In this document: positions 43,331 through 51,860 of the stretch, in pieces
Position numbering within the stretch: the first letter of the stretch is position 1
Layout of the letters: each line of letters begins with the position of its first letter
From: Pararhizobium sp.
GTDB lineage: Bacteria > Pseudomonadota > Alphaproteobacteria > Rhizobiales > Rhizobiaceae
DNA length: 64,000 bases
NCBI GenBank assembly: GCA_030655075.1
Contig: JAURWE010000058.1
Location: forward strand, 186,001 to 250,000
Direction of reading: 5' to 3'
Made by a program: the position numbers and the translations under genes
Notes under the pieces: generated by a model
Databases searched by the model: none
Told to the model about the DNA's origin: nothing
Seen by the model: only the letters and a program-made list of their open reading frames with translations

Positions 43331-43807
43331 ATGCAGGAGACGTCCACCATGGCGCTGGCGCCATCTCAGACGGCTATCGGCCGTTTTCGGTGCCTGATTA
43401 GCCTTTTTGGCCGCATACCACAGGACCTGACGGCTCTGATTGCCCGATTGTCGATCGCCGCCGTTTTCTGGCAATCAGGCCAGACGAAAGTCGAAGGCTG
43501 GCAGGTGACGGAAAGCGCCGTCTACCTGTTCGAAACAGAATACAAACTGCCGCTGGTCGATCCCTGGCTCGCGGCTCACCTCGCCGCCTTCAGCGAGCAC
43601 TTCTTTCCGGTGCTTCTCGTTCTGGGATTTGCCAGCCGGTTCGCGGCACTGGCGCTTCTCGGCATGACCCTGGTCATCGAGATTTTCGTCTTTCCCGCCG
43701 CCTGGCCGACGCATGGCACTTGGGCCGCATGCCTGCTGATCGTGATCGCTGGCGGACCGGGCAAGGTCTCGCTCGATCACATGGTTGCGGCTTGGTTTCG
43801 CCGGTAG
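43331..43807 (+). CDS. bufD: DoxX-family membrane protein
   Basis: This 158-residue protein has about four membrane helices and DoxX marks (LIARLSIAAVFWQSGQTKVEGW, FFPVLLVLGFASRFAALALLGM). DoxX proteins close many bufferin operons; their exact role is unknown. The ATG at 43331 has GAGGAG 8 bases upstream; the longer in-frame version to 43175 overlaps bufC out of frame. Confidence 0.85.
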   Translation: MQETSTMALAPSQTAIGRFRCLISLFGRIPQDLTALIARLSIAAVFWQSGQTKVEGWQVTESAVYLFETEYKLPLVDPWLAAHLAAFSEHFFPVLLVLGFASRFAALALLGMTLVIEIFVFPAAWPTHGTWAACLLIVIAGGPGKVSLDHMVAAWFRR

Positions 43808-43887
43808 GCCTATTTCGAGGACGGACCGGCGGACCCATGGATTGTGGGCTGCATTTTTCGATAAGGAAGTCATTCGCAGGAAGACCA

Positions 43888-43977
43888 TGGCGGAGAGGGG
43901 GGGATTCGAACCCCCGATGCCCTTGCAGGCATGCCGCATTTCGAGTGCGGTGCATTCGACCACTCTGCCACCTCTCC
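43888..43977 (-). tRNA. serX: tRNA-Ser(CGA)
   Basis: On the minus strand a 90-base type II tRNA starts GGAGAGGTGGCAGAGTGG, has anticodon loop CTCGAAA with anticodon CGA, a long variable arm, GGTTCGAATCC in the T arm, and an encoded 3' CCA (43888-43890). The anticodon reads the UCG serine codon. It lies between bufD and the rplU promoter; the remaining bases at 43808-43887 show nothing else. Confidence 0.95.
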
Positions 43978-44082
43978 GCGGTCTGGTCGGCGCGGTTGGC
44001 GCGCGGTCGGGTTCATAGCGGCTGTTGCCGGGCATGGCAAGGGGCAGATGGGCCAAATATCTGGCGGCGCACCGGTTTTGCC

Positions 44083-44111
44083 TTGACAGTTTAACTGTCT
44101 TCCAGTATCCG
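44083..44111 (+). promoter_or_regulatory. Candidate promoter of rplU-rpmA
   Basis: TTGACA at 44083-44088, 17-base spacer, TATCCG at 44106-44111. The -35 overlaps a palindrome, GACAGT-TTA-ACTGTC (44085-44099). This is the only clear promoter in the 325-base gap 43978-44302, which otherwise holds the leader hairpin at 44194. Confidence 0.55.
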
Positions 44112-44193
44112 CCCGGTCAACGTGTCATGGGAAACTGTGCCACAAGCGGCGATGGCTGAACTATCAGCCCGGCGCTTTCACCGGTAACGACCG

Positions 44194-44219
44194 GCCGGAC
44201 ACTTGGTCCGGCTGTTTTT
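44194..44219 (+). promoter_or_regulatory. Terminator-like hairpin in the rplU leader (possible attenuator)
   Basis: GCCGGAC and GTCCGGC form a 7-bp stem around ACTTG, followed by TGTTTTT. It lies about 80 bases after the predicted transcript start and 84 before the rplU ATG, so it could attenuate transcription of the ribosomal protein operon. Confidence 0.5.
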
Positions 44220-44302
44220 GCCACATGTATGGACTGACAAAAAGACGGCCGCGCTCCTAAGACTTGGGGCGAAGAGCTGGACCGAACATGAAAGGATAAA
44301 AA

Positions 44303-44671
44303 ATGTTCGCAGTCATCAAGACCGGCGGTAAGCAGTACCGCGTAGCGGCCAATGATATGTTGACGATCGAAAAGCTCGACGTCGATGCAGGCGGCACGGT
44401 TGAATTCACGGAAATCCTGATGATCGGCGTTGGCGCCGATGCGACCATCGGTGCTCCGTTCGTCGAAGGTGCCGTTGTCACCGCTGAAATCGTGGAACAC
44501 GGCCGCGCCAAGAAGGTCATCGCCTTCAAGAAGCGCCGCCGCCAGAATTCCAAGCGCACCCGCGGCCACCGCCAGCATCAGACGACTGTCCGCATCACGG
44601 ACATCTCTGCCGCCGGCAAGGCAAAGAAGGCTTCGAAGAAGTCTGAAGCGGCTGCAGAAGCAGCGAACTGA
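44303..44671 (+). CDS. rplU: 50S ribosomal protein L21
   Basis: This 122-residue protein has the full L21 family sequence: MFAVIKTGGKQYRV at the N-terminus, KKVIAFKKRRRQNSKRTRGHRQ near the RNA-binding part, and an alanine/lysine-rich alphaproteobacterial C-terminal tail (KAKKASKKSEAAAEAAN). It binds 23S rRNA in the large subunit. It is followed by rpmA 35 bases downstream, the usual order. AAAGGATAAAA precedes the ATG. Confidence 0.97.
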   Translation: MFAVIKTGGKQYRVAANDMLTIEKLDVDAGGTVEFTEILMIGVGADATIGAPFVEGAVVTAEIVEHGRAKKVIAFKKRRRQNSKRTRGHRQHQTTVRITDISAAGKAKKASKKSEAAAEAAN

Positions 44672-44706
44672 GACAACGGGCAACACGGATTTAAAGGAGA
44701 CATACC

Positions 44707-44976
44707 ATGGCACACAAAAAAGCTGGCGGTTCGTCGCGCAACGGTCGCGATTCGCAGTCCAAGCGCCTTGGCGTGAAGAAGTTCGGCGGCGAAGTCGTCG
44801 TTCCGGGCAATATCATTCTGCGCCAGCGCGGCACGCAGTGGCATCCGGGCGCCAATGTCGGCCTCGGCAAGGATCACACGATTTTCGCGCTCACGGCAGG
44901 CAATGTGAACTACCGCTCCAAGGCGAATGGCCGCGTATACGTGTCCGTGATGCCGAAAGCGGAAGCAGCGGAATAA
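44707..44976 (+). CDS. rpmA: 50S ribosomal protein L27
   Basis: This 89-residue protein has the L27 N-terminus MAHKKAGGSSRNGRDSQSKR, with no extra cleaved leader as found in Firmicutes, and GNIILRQRGTQWHPGANVG. Its N-terminal tail reaches the peptidyl transferase centre. AAGGAG lies 8 bases before the ATG. Confidence 0.98.
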   Translation: MAHKKAGGSSRNGRDSQSKRLGVKKFGGEVVVPGNIILRQRGTQWHPGANVGLGKDHTIFALTAGNVNYRSKANGRVYVSVMPKAEAAE

Positions 44977-45044
44977 GCCGGCACGCTTTAAAACAGCCGG
45001 CGTCTCATCGACCCGGCTGAATTTACAGGTTCAGGCCAAAGTTC

Positions 45045-45079
45045 AAAAGGGGAGATGGGGCGATCCATCTCCCCTTTTT
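45045..45079 (+). terminator. Rho-independent terminator after rpmA
   Basis: AAAAGGGGAGATGG pairs with CCATCTCCCCTTTT around a six-base loop, followed by T; a 14-bp stem ending in a T-run, 69 bases after the rpmA stop. Confidence 0.92.
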
Positions 45080-45102
45080 CTTGTTCTTTGGAGGACTGAC
45101 CT

Positions 45103-45735
45103 ATGCAAACCGAACTGTTGAGGGACGACCAATTAGGGTCGCCCGAAGAGAGGCTGAGGCCCGAGCGGTCAAGGACCGACTGCCCGATCTTGTTGTCACC
45201 GAGGCTCGTCTTGCGCGCGCCGCACGAACACGACATCGACGCCCTTGCCAATCTCGCCAACAACGCCAACATCGCCACGATGGTGTCCCGCATGCCGCAC
45301 CCGTATACGGAAGCGGATGCGGCGGATTTCGTGCGACGCACGAAGACAGGCGCGATTGGCAAGTGCGTCTATGCCATTACCAAAGCCGACAACGGCGCTT
45401 TTCTCGGTTGCTGCGGTATCGAGCCGCATCCGGACGGGCGCACGGCGGAGCTCGGTTATTGGCTGGGTGAACGCTATTGGAATCAGGGATTTGCGACCGA
45501 AGCAGCCCAGGCGCTGACCGACATGGCGTTCCGGACGCGGGATATCGACCAGATCGATGCCCGCTGCCGGGTGATGAACCTTGCATCGCGCCGGGTGATC
45601 CAGAAGTGCGGCTTCCAGTTTCAGGGCAGCGGCATGGTCGACAGCCTGGCGCTCGGCGGCATGATCTCGGTCGAATGGTACCGGCTCGACCGCAAGACGT
45701 GGATGTCGCTCAGAAGTTGGGGAGGCCGGTCATGA
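45103..45735 (+). CDS. GNAT N-acetyltransferase, RimJ/RimL type
   Basis: This 210-residue GNAT protein has the typical RimJ/RimL features: an N-terminal TERLxLR-like strand (SPRLVLRAPHEHD), a central AELGYWLGERYWNQGFATEA with the acetyl-CoA loop (YWNQGFATEAAQAL) and ARCRVMNLASRRVIQKCGF. The acceptor, perhaps a protein N-terminus or small molecule, is unknown. It overlaps the next acetyltransferase by ATGA; this pair follows rpmA in many rhizobia. Confidence 0.88.
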   Translation: MQTELLRDDQLGSPEERLRPERSRTDCPILLSPRLVLRAPHEHDIDALANLANNANIATMVSRMPHPYTEADAADFVRRTKTGAIGKCVYAITKADNGAFLGCCGIEPHPDGRTAELGYWLGERYWNQGFATEAAQALTDMAFRTRDIDQIDARCRVMNLASRRVIQKCGFQFQGSGMVDSLALGGMISVEWYRLDRKTWMSLRSWGGRS

Positions 45736-46304
45736 ACGCACACATGTCTCCCTCGCAGGCACTTGCCGGGTTGCGTCCGGGACCCTGCCCGGTCATTTCG
45801 ACCCGGCGGCTGGTGCTGCGGCCGCACAGGACTGGTGATGCGGACATGATTGCTGCATCGCTAAGTGACTATCACGTCTCGGCGAAGCTGGCGCGGGTGC
45901 CGGTGCCCTACCACCGTCAGGATGCGCTCGACTGGCTGAAAGGCCAGACAAGCAGGCCTGACTGGACGCTGGCCATGACGATGGGGGACGATGTGCACAT
46001 CGGTTGCGTCGGTCTCGAACTGCGGCACGGGCTCTGGAACACCGGCTACTGGTTGAACCGCGCCTATTGGGGAAAGGGCATCATGACGGAGGCCGTCGGC
46101 GCTGCGCTCGAGCAATTCTTCGCGAAGATGCCTGAGATGACGGTGCATTCCGGCGTATTTGCCGACAATGCAGCCTCGCTTGCTGTCCAGACGAAGCTCG
46201 GGTTCCGGGTGACGGGCTGCAGTGAGATCTACGCACTGGCGCGCAATGAAATGGTCACCCATATCGAGACCACCATCACTGCCGGCGATCTCAGGCAGTC
46301 TTGA
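45732..46304 (+). CDS. GNAT N-acetyltransferase, RimJ/RimL type (second of a pair)
   Basis: This 190-residue GNAT protein resembles its upstream neighbour (STRRLVLRPHRTGDADMI, TGYWLNRAYWGKGIMTEAVG, FADNAASLAVQTKLGFRVTG), so the two may be an old tandem duplication. The ATG at 45732 overlaps the upstream stop; the longer in-frame version to 45477 lies inside the upstream gene. Substrate unknown. Confidence 0.88.
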   Translation: MNAHMSPSQALAGLRPGPCPVISTRRLVLRPHRTGDADMIAASLSDYHVSAKLARVPVPYHRQDALDWLKGQTSRPDWTLAMTMGDDVHIGCVGLELRHGLWNTGYWLNRAYWGKGIMTEAVGAALEQFFAKMPEMTVHSGVFADNAASLAVQTKLGFRVTGCSEIYALARNEMVTHIETTITAGDLRQS

Positions 46305-46316
46305 AACAAACAGCAG

Positions 46317-46338
46317 GCTGCGGAGGAAACTCCGCAGC
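46317..46338 (+). other. Perfect 9-bp hairpin with GAAA loop after the acetyltransferase pair
   Basis: GCTGCGGAG-GAAA-CTCCGCAGC lies 13 bases after the second GNAT stop. There is no T-run after it, so it is either a weak terminator or a 3'-end stabilising element. The rest of the 186-base gap to obgE shows no gene. Confidence 0.45.
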
Positions 46339-46490
46339 TCTGCATCTGCAAATGCATTCTGCCGGCTCTCTCGAAACATCCTGTTCAGTGATATACCTGC
46401 ACGTGCCACGATAGTCTTTGACCTCCTGTGGAAGCGCCTATATCGATGGCGGCAAACACGGCAAGACACCAACCGATAGATTGCAAGACG

Positions 46491-47501
46491 ATGAAATTTC
46501 TTGATGAAGCCAAGGTCTATATTCGCTCCGGCGACGGGGGAGCGGGCGCCGTCTCGTTCCGCCGCGAGAAGTTCATCGAATTCGGCGGGCCTGACGGCGG
46601 CGATGGCGGCCGCGGTGGCGATGTCTGGGTGGAGGCCGTCAACGGCTTGAACACGCTGATCGACTTCCGGTTCCAGCAGCATTTCAAGGGCGGTACCGGC
46701 ATTCACGGCATGGGCCGCAACCGCACGGGCGCCAATGGCGACCATGTCACGCTGAAAGTTCCCGTCGGTACGCAGATCTTCGAGGAAGACAACGAGACGC
46801 TGATCGTCGACATGATCACCGAGGGCCAGCGCTTCCGCCTGGCGGCCGGTGGTAACGGCGGTTTCGGCAACACACATTTCAAGTCGGCCACCAACCAGGC
46901 GCCGAACTGGGCCAATCCGGGCCTTGAAGGTGACGAAAAGCTTGTCTGGCTGCGGCTGAAGCTGATTGCCGATGCAGGGCTCGTCGGGCTGCCGAATGCC
47001 GGAAAGTCGACCTTCCTGGCCACCTGCACACGCGCGCGGCCGAAGATCGCCAACTATCCGTTCACGACCCTGCATCCGAACCTGGGTGTTGCGACCATCG
47101 ATGGCCGCGAGTTCATTCTGGCCGATATTCCCGGTCTTATCGAGGGAGCGCACGAAGGTGTTGGCATCGGCGACCGTTTCCTCGGCCATGTCGAGCGCAC
47201 GCGTGTGTTGCTGCATCTTGTTTCCGCACAGGAAGAAGATGTTGCCAAGGCCTACACGACGGTCAAGCGCGAGCTGGAAGCTTATGGCGGCGGCCTGATC
47301 AACAAGCCCGAGATCGTTGCCCTGTCGCAGATCGATGTGCTTGATGAGGCCGAACTCAAAAAGAAAACCAAGGCGCTGGCCAAGGCTTGCGGCCAGACAC
47401 CGCTGGTGCTGTCGGCCATCACCAACAACGGCATGGTCATTGCCTTGCGCGCCCTGCGCGACATTATCGTGGTGGCACAGAATGGTGGAGCCAGCGACTG
47501 A
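46491..47501 (+). CDS. obgE: GTPase Obg/CgtA
   Basis: This 336-residue GTPase has the glycine-rich Obg fold (1-157; FLDEAKVYIRSGDGGAG, GGDGGRGGDVWVE) and a G domain with G1 VGLPNAGKST near residue 163, G2 PFTTLHPNLG, G3 DIPGLIEGAHEGVG and NKPEIVALSQID in the G4 region. It takes part in large-subunit assembly and stress response. The ATG at 46491 starts the family N-terminus; the open extension to 46428 is not needed. The stop is one base from proB. Confidence 0.97.
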   Translation: MKFLDEAKVYIRSGDGGAGAVSFRREKFIEFGGPDGGDGGRGGDVWVEAVNGLNTLIDFRFQQHFKGGTGIHGMGRNRTGANGDHVTLKVPVGTQIFEEDNETLIVDMITEGQRFRLAAGGNGGFGNTHFKSATNQAPNWANPGLEGDEKLVWLRLKLIADAGLVGLPNAGKSTFLATCTRARPKIANYPFTTLHPNLGVATIDGREFILADIPGLIEGAHEGVGIGDRFLGHVERTRVLLHLVSAQEEDVAKAYTTVKRELEAYGGGLINKPEIVALSQIDVLDEAELKKKTKALAKACGQTPLVLSAITNNGMVIALRALRDIIVVAQNGGASD

Positions 47502-47502
47502 G

Positions 47503-48684
47503 ATGGTGCTCGCCCGCAAACCGCTGGAAAAATATCGCCGCATCGTCATCAAGATCGGCTCGGCGCTGCTGGTCGATCGCAAGAGCGGCCTGAAGAAACA
47601 CTGGCTCGACGGGCTCTGCGCCGACATCATGTCCCTGAAGAACAAGGGTGTCGATGTTCAGGTCGTGTCGTCAGGGGCGATTGCGCTTGGCCGCAGCGTC
47701 CTCAATCTTCCGGCCGGTGCGCTGAAGCTGGAGGAAAGCCAGGCGGCGGCGGCCGTCGGGCAGATCGCTCTCGCGCGTGCCTGGTCGGAAAGCCTGTCTC
47801 TCGGCAATGTGGTGGCGGGTCAGATTTTGCTGACACTTGGTGACACCGAAGAGCGCCGCCGCTATCTCAACGCGCGGGCGACGATCAACCAGCTTTTGAA
47901 GCTCGGTTCGATCCCGATCATCAATGAGAACGATACGGTCGCGACCTCGGAAATCCGCTACGGCGACAATGACCGGCTTGCGGCCCGCGTCGCGACGATG
48001 ACCGGCGCCGATCTGCTGATCCTGCTCTCGGACATCGATGGTCTTTACACGGCACCGCCGCATCTCGACCCGGAGGCGAAGTTTCTGGACGTGATCCAAG
48101 AGATTACGCCTGACATCGAGGCGATGGCGGGTGGCGCGGCGTCGGAACTCTCGCGCGGCGGCATGCGCACGAAGATCGAGGCCGGGAAGATCGCTACCAA
48201 TGCCGGCTGCGCCATGATCATTGCATCGGGCAAGGTCGATAATCCCTTGAGCGCAATCGACAATGGCGGACGTTCATCGTGGTTTGCGCCATCCGGCTCT
48301 CCGGCGACAGCGCGCAAGACCTGGATTGCCGGGCAGTTGCAGCCGGCCGGTATCATGGTCGTGGATCAGGGTGCTGAAACGGCGCTTTCCTCCGGCAAAA
48401 GCCTGCTTCCTGCCGGTGTGCGCAGCGTCTCCGGCACATTCGGCCGTGGCGACACCGTCTCGATCGTCGGGCCGGACGGCCGCGAGATCGCGCGTGGGCT
48501 GGCGGGCTACGATGTCGAGGAAGCCCGTAACATCACCGGCAAAAAGTCCGGCGAGATCGCTGACATTCTCGGTTACCCCGGCCGTGCGGCCATGGTGCAC
48601 CGGGACGATCTGGTGATGAGCACGCCGAAACGGGCAAAGAAGACGCCGGACGCCGATGGCAGGAAGGACGAGGCTCATGCTTGA
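47503..48684 (+). CDS. proB: Glutamate 5-kinase
   Basis: This 393-residue protein has an amino-acid kinase domain (about 1-265; RRIVIKIGSALLVD, VSSGAIALGR, NENDTVATSEIRYGDND, LSDIDGLYTAPP, GGMRTKIEAGKIAT) and a C-terminal PUA domain (about 285-370). It phosphorylates glutamate in the first step of proline synthesis. The ATG at 47503 starts the homologous region; the frame is open upstream inside obgE. It overlaps proA by eight bases. Confidence 0.97.
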   Translation: MVLARKPLEKYRRIVIKIGSALLVDRKSGLKKHWLDGLCADIMSLKNKGVDVQVVSSGAIALGRSVLNLPAGALKLEESQAAAAVGQIALARAWSESLSLGNVVAGQILLTLGDTEERRRYLNARATINQLLKLGSIPIINENDTVATSEIRYGDNDRLAARVATMTGADLLILLSDIDGLYTAPPHLDPEAKFLDVIQEITPDIEAMAGGAASELSRGGMRTKIEAGKIATNAGCAMIIASGKVDNPLSAIDNGGRSSWFAPSGSPATARKTWIAGQLQPAGIMVVDQGAETALSSGKSLLPAGVRSVSGTFGRGDTVSIVGPDGREIARGLAGYDVEEARNITGKKSGEIADILGYPGRAAMVHRDDLVMSTPKRAKKTPDADGRKDEAHA

Positions 48685-49960
48685 CGCGGTGAAGGACGGG
48701 CAAGACATCGCTGCTCTGATGGACATGATCGGCCGCCATGCCAAGGCTGCAAGCCGTGTACTGGCAACAGCGACGGCCGAGCGCAAACATGCGGCTCTGG
48801 TCAGCATGGCGAGCGCCATCACTGCTCGGGCCGAGGCGATCCTGGCGGCAAATGCCATTGACCTCGAAAACGCCCGCACCTCCGGCGTTCAGGCATCTTT
48901 TCTCGACCGCCTGACGCTGAACGCGGACCGGGTTCGTGGCATGGCCGATGCGATCCGGGCGATTGCCGAGCTGAAGGATCCCGTCGGCGAGATCATATCG
49001 GAATGGGACCGGCCGAACGGTCTGCACATCGAGCGCGTCCGCACACCGCTGGGCGTGATCGGTGTTATCTATGAAAGCCGCCCGAATGTGACGGCGGATG
49101 CCGGTGCACTGTGCCTCAAGTCAGGCAATGCCGTCATTCTGCGCGGCGGGTCGGACAGCTTTCATTCATCGCAGGCTATTCATGCCTGCCTCGTTCAGGG
49201 CCTGAAAGATGCGAAGCTTCCAGAGCATGCGATCCAGATGGTGCCGGTGGCGGATCGCGCCTGCGTCGGCGCGATGTTGGGGGGGCTCAACGGCGCGATC
49301 GATGTGATCGTCCCGCGTGGCGGCAAGGGGCTGGTCGCTCGGGTTCAGAACGAGGCGCGCGTGCCGGTTTTTGCGCATCTGGAAGGGCTTTGCCACGTTT
49401 ACGTCGACAAGTCCGCCGACCTCGATATGGCGGTGAAGATCATCGTCAATGCGAAGATGAGGCGTACCGGCGTCTGTGGATCCGCCGAGACGCTGCTGGT
49501 GGATCGTGCGGTCGCTGATGTGTATCTGCCACCGCTTATCGCAGCGCTTCAAAAGGCTGGTTGCGAAGTGCGTGCTTCCAACGATGTCAGAACGATCGTG
49601 CCGGATCTCAAGACAGCAACGGACGAAGACTGGTCGACGGAATATCTGGACGCGATCATCACGGTTGGTATCGTCGACGGCATCGGCGGCGCTATTGATC
49701 ATATCAACCGCTATTCGTCCGCTCATACGGAAGCGGTCATTGCCGAAGATCCAGATGTCGTCGAGCGGTTCTTTGCGGAAATCGATTCGGCGATCCTGCT
49801 GCACAATGCCTCGACGCAGTTTGCCGATGGTGGCGAGTTCGGCATGGGTGGCGAGATCGGCATTGCCACCGGCAAGATGCATGCGCGCGGGCCTGTTGGC
49901 GTCGAGCAGCTGACTTCGTTCAAGTACCGCGTTCGCGGCACCGGCCAGATCAGGCCCTGA
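48677..49960 (+). CDS. proA: Gamma-glutamyl phosphate reductase
   Basis: This 427-residue aldehyde-dehydrogenase-fold enzyme reduces glutamyl 5-phosphate to glutamate semialdehyde with NADPH. The catalytic Cys is in RRTGVCGSAETLLVD; other marks are GVIYESRPNVT, LRGGSDS, VPRGGKGLV and the end GEIGIATGKMHARGPVG. The ATG at 48677 overlaps the proB stop. Confidence 0.97.
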   Translation: MLDAVKDGQDIAALMDMIGRHAKAASRVLATATAERKHAALVSMASAITARAEAILAANAIDLENARTSGVQASFLDRLTLNADRVRGMADAIRAIAELKDPVGEIISEWDRPNGLHIERVRTPLGVIGVIYESRPNVTADAGALCLKSGNAVILRGGSDSFHSSQAIHACLVQGLKDAKLPEHAIQMVPVADRACVGAMLGGLNGAIDVIVPRGGKGLVARVQNEARVPVFAHLEGLCHVYVDKSADLDMAVKIIVNAKMRRTGVCGSAETLLVDRAVADVYLPPLIAALQKAGCEVRASNDVRTIVPDLKTATDEDWSTEYLDAIITVGIVDGIGGAIDHINRYSSAHTEAVIAEDPDVVERFFAEIDSAILLHNASTQFADGGEFGMGGEIGIATGKMHARGPVGVEQLTSFKYRVRGTGQIRP

Positions 49961-49961
49961 C

Positions 49962-50579
49962 GTGGTGATCGACGCGGTCGCAGAGCGCTATCTTCGTATG
50001 CCGCATGCCGGGAGCGGCATGACGGTTGGCCTGTTCGGCGGGTCCTTCAACCCTCCGCATGCAGGCCACGCCCTGGTCGCCGATATCGCACTGCGCCGCC
50101 TGCAGCTCGACCAGCTGTGGTGGATGGTAACGCCCGGCAATCCGCTGAAGAACCACGGAAACCTTGCGCCACTGGCCGAGCGGATTTCGCTGAGCGAAAA
50201 GATCGCCTCCAATCCGAAAATCAAAGTGACGGCGTTCGAGCGGGCACTGGGACAGAGCTATACGGCAAAGACGCTGGACTGGGTGAAAGCGCGCAATCCG
50301 ACGGTGCGGTTCGTCTGGATTATGGGTGCCGACAATCTTGAGAATTTTCATCATTGGCAGAACTGGCACAAAATTGCCTGCACGTTTCCGATCGCCGTCA
50401 TCGACCGGCCGGGTGCCACGCTGTCCTATCTGTCGTCGAAAATGGCCAAAACCTTCGATTACGCCCGGATCGACGAGGATCGTGCCGCTATTCTGGCGTT
50501 TCGAAAAGCGCCGGCCTGGACCTTCATTCATGGCCCCCGGTCGCCCTTGAGCTCGTCGGCGTTGCGTGCGGCCCCGTAG
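49962..50579 (+). CDS. nadD: Nicotinate-nucleotide adenylyltransferase
   Basis: This 205-residue nucleotidyltransferase has GLFGGSFNPPHAGH (HxGH site), FVWIMGADNL and the C-terminal SPLSSSALR, equivalent to the ISSTxIR motif. It makes nicotinate adenine dinucleotide in NAD synthesis. The GTG at 49962 is one base after proA; GTG 49965 and ATG 49998 are alternatives, and the conserved core starts only at about residue 19, so the start is uncertain. Confidence 0.94.
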   Translation: MVIDAVAERYLRMPHAGSGMTVGLFGGSFNPPHAGHALVADIALRRLQLDQLWWMVTPGNPLKNHGNLAPLAERISLSEKIASNPKIKVTAFERALGQSYTAKTLDWVKARNPTVRFVWIMGADNLENFHHWQNWHKIACTFPIAVIDRPGATLSYLSSKMAKTFDYARIDEDRAAILAFRKAPAWTFIHGPRSPLSSSALRAAP

Positions 50580-50648
50580 GGCCTGGCGATCAGTTGTCGC
50601 CAATTATTTCTGATGTCTTGAAACATCGATACATTGGTGCCTACATTG

Positions 50649-51131
50649 ATGGTAACGGCTCATTATAGTCTTGAGTCGTGTGGTGCCTGTTCTGTCCAAC
50701 TGGAAAGGAAAAACCCTCTGACAACAGTACACGCCAAGGGAAACGCAAAAAGCGGTTTCTCGCAGAGTTCGGAATGTGGCGGAGATGCCGCAGCCCGTGC
50801 TCTTCAGCTGGTCCTCAGAAGTCTCGAGGACTCAAAGGCAGAAGATATTATCACCATCGACATTGCCGGAAAATCGGCGCTTGGCGACTACATGATTGTG
50901 GTCTCGGGGCGATCGAACAGGCATGTCATGGCCATTGCTGATCATCTCGTTACCGACATGAAAGAAGAAGGCCTCGGCAATGCCCGGGTCGAAGGACTTG
51001 AAGGTGGTGACTGGGTGCTGATCGACGGCGGCGACATTATCGTCCATGTGTTCCGCCCCGAAATCCGCGAGTTCTACAACATCGAGAAGATGTGGAGTGC
51101 TCCGGACATGGAAGATGGCACCATTCACTAA
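50649..51131 (+). CDS. rsfS: Ribosomal silencing factor RsfS
   Basis: The conserved DUF143/RsfS domain starts near AARALQLVLRSLEDSKAEDI and includes DIAGKSALGDYMIVVSGRS, VEGLEGGDWVLIDGGDIIVHVF and YNIEKMW. RsfS binds L14 and blocks subunit joining. The start is unclear: the ATG at 50649 has no ribosome-binding site, whereas GGAAAGGA at 50702-50709 precedes an in-frame CTG at 50718 (CTG ACA ACA GTA), which would give 137 residues. The ATG is used here by convention. Confidence 0.88.
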   Translation: MVTAHYSLESCGACSVQLERKNPLTTVHAKGNAKSGFSQSSECGGDAAARALQLVLRSLEDSKAEDIITIDIAGKSALGDYMIVVSGRSNRHVMAIADHLVTDMKEEGLGNARVEGLEGGDWVLIDGGDIIVHVFRPEIREFYNIEKMWSAPDMEDGTIH

Positions 51132-51270
51132 TGTCAGGCGGCTCATTTTAGGCTTGCTTGACAGGTAACGGTTTCATCGGTTGTCGCTTGATACCGGCCT
51201 GCGTCCGCATGTGTTCCCCTGCGGCCTTTTGAATGGTACGGGTTGCGCCTTTCACAGGACGGGACGAGCG

Positions 51271-51753
51271 ATGCGAATTGATCTTTTTGCGATCGGGCGG
51301 TTGAAAGCCGGGCCTGAGAAAGAGCTTGCCGCGCGATATCTTGACCGTTTTGCTAAAACCGGTCCCGCCGTCGGGCTTGAGCTCGCACGAGTTGTCGAGG
51401 TTGCGGAAAGCAAGGCCTCGAACGCCGAGACCAGAAAGCGCGAAGAAGCCGTGCTGCTCGAAAAAAACCTGCCTGATGGCGGCGTTCTGATCCTGCTCGA
51501 TGAGCGCGGCAAGGCGCTGGATTCGCAAGGATTTGCCAATCTCCTTGGAACGATCCGCGATTCGGGAAAGCGCAATCTCCTGATTGCCATTGGCGGCGCC
51601 GATGGGCTCGATCCCTCGCTGCACCAGAAAGCCGATGTTATCGTCTGCCTGGGCACCATGACATGGCCGCATCAACTCGTGCGCATTCTGATCACCGAGC
51701 AGCTTTACCGGGCTGTGACGATTCTTTCAGGCCATCCTTATCACCGCGCCTGA
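51271..51753 (+). CDS. rlmH: 23S rRNA (pseudouridine1915-N3)-methyltransferase RlmH
   Basis: This 160-residue SPOUT methyltransferase has RIDLFAIGRLKAGPE at the N-terminus and the C-terminal knot region (LIAIGGADGLDPS, LGTMTWPHQLVRILITEQLYRA, GHPYHR). It methylates pseudouridine 1915 of 23S rRNA. The ATG at 51271 is the family start; the open frame upstream to 51181 is not conserved-looking. Confidence 0.96.
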   Translation: MRIDLFAIGRLKAGPEKELAARYLDRFAKTGPAVGLELARVVEVAESKASNAETRKREEAVLLEKNLPDGGVLILLDERGKALDSQGFANLLGTIRDSGKRNLLIAIGGADGLDPSLHQKADVIVCLGTMTWPHQLVRILITEQLYRAVTILSGHPYHRA

Positions 51754-51860
51754 CCGGTTTATCGCCCGATGTCACCAAATTGTGCGCGCCACGGCCCGCA
51801 TGCCTGGACGCTTTCGGTATTCAAACCGGGCAAATCAGCTTAGAATTTTGTTTCTGTCAT

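Noticed and set aside
45861..47645. 594-residue minus-strand frame over the second acetyltransferase, obgE and proB start
   Set aside because: Opposite three genes with strong homology; no domain recognised.
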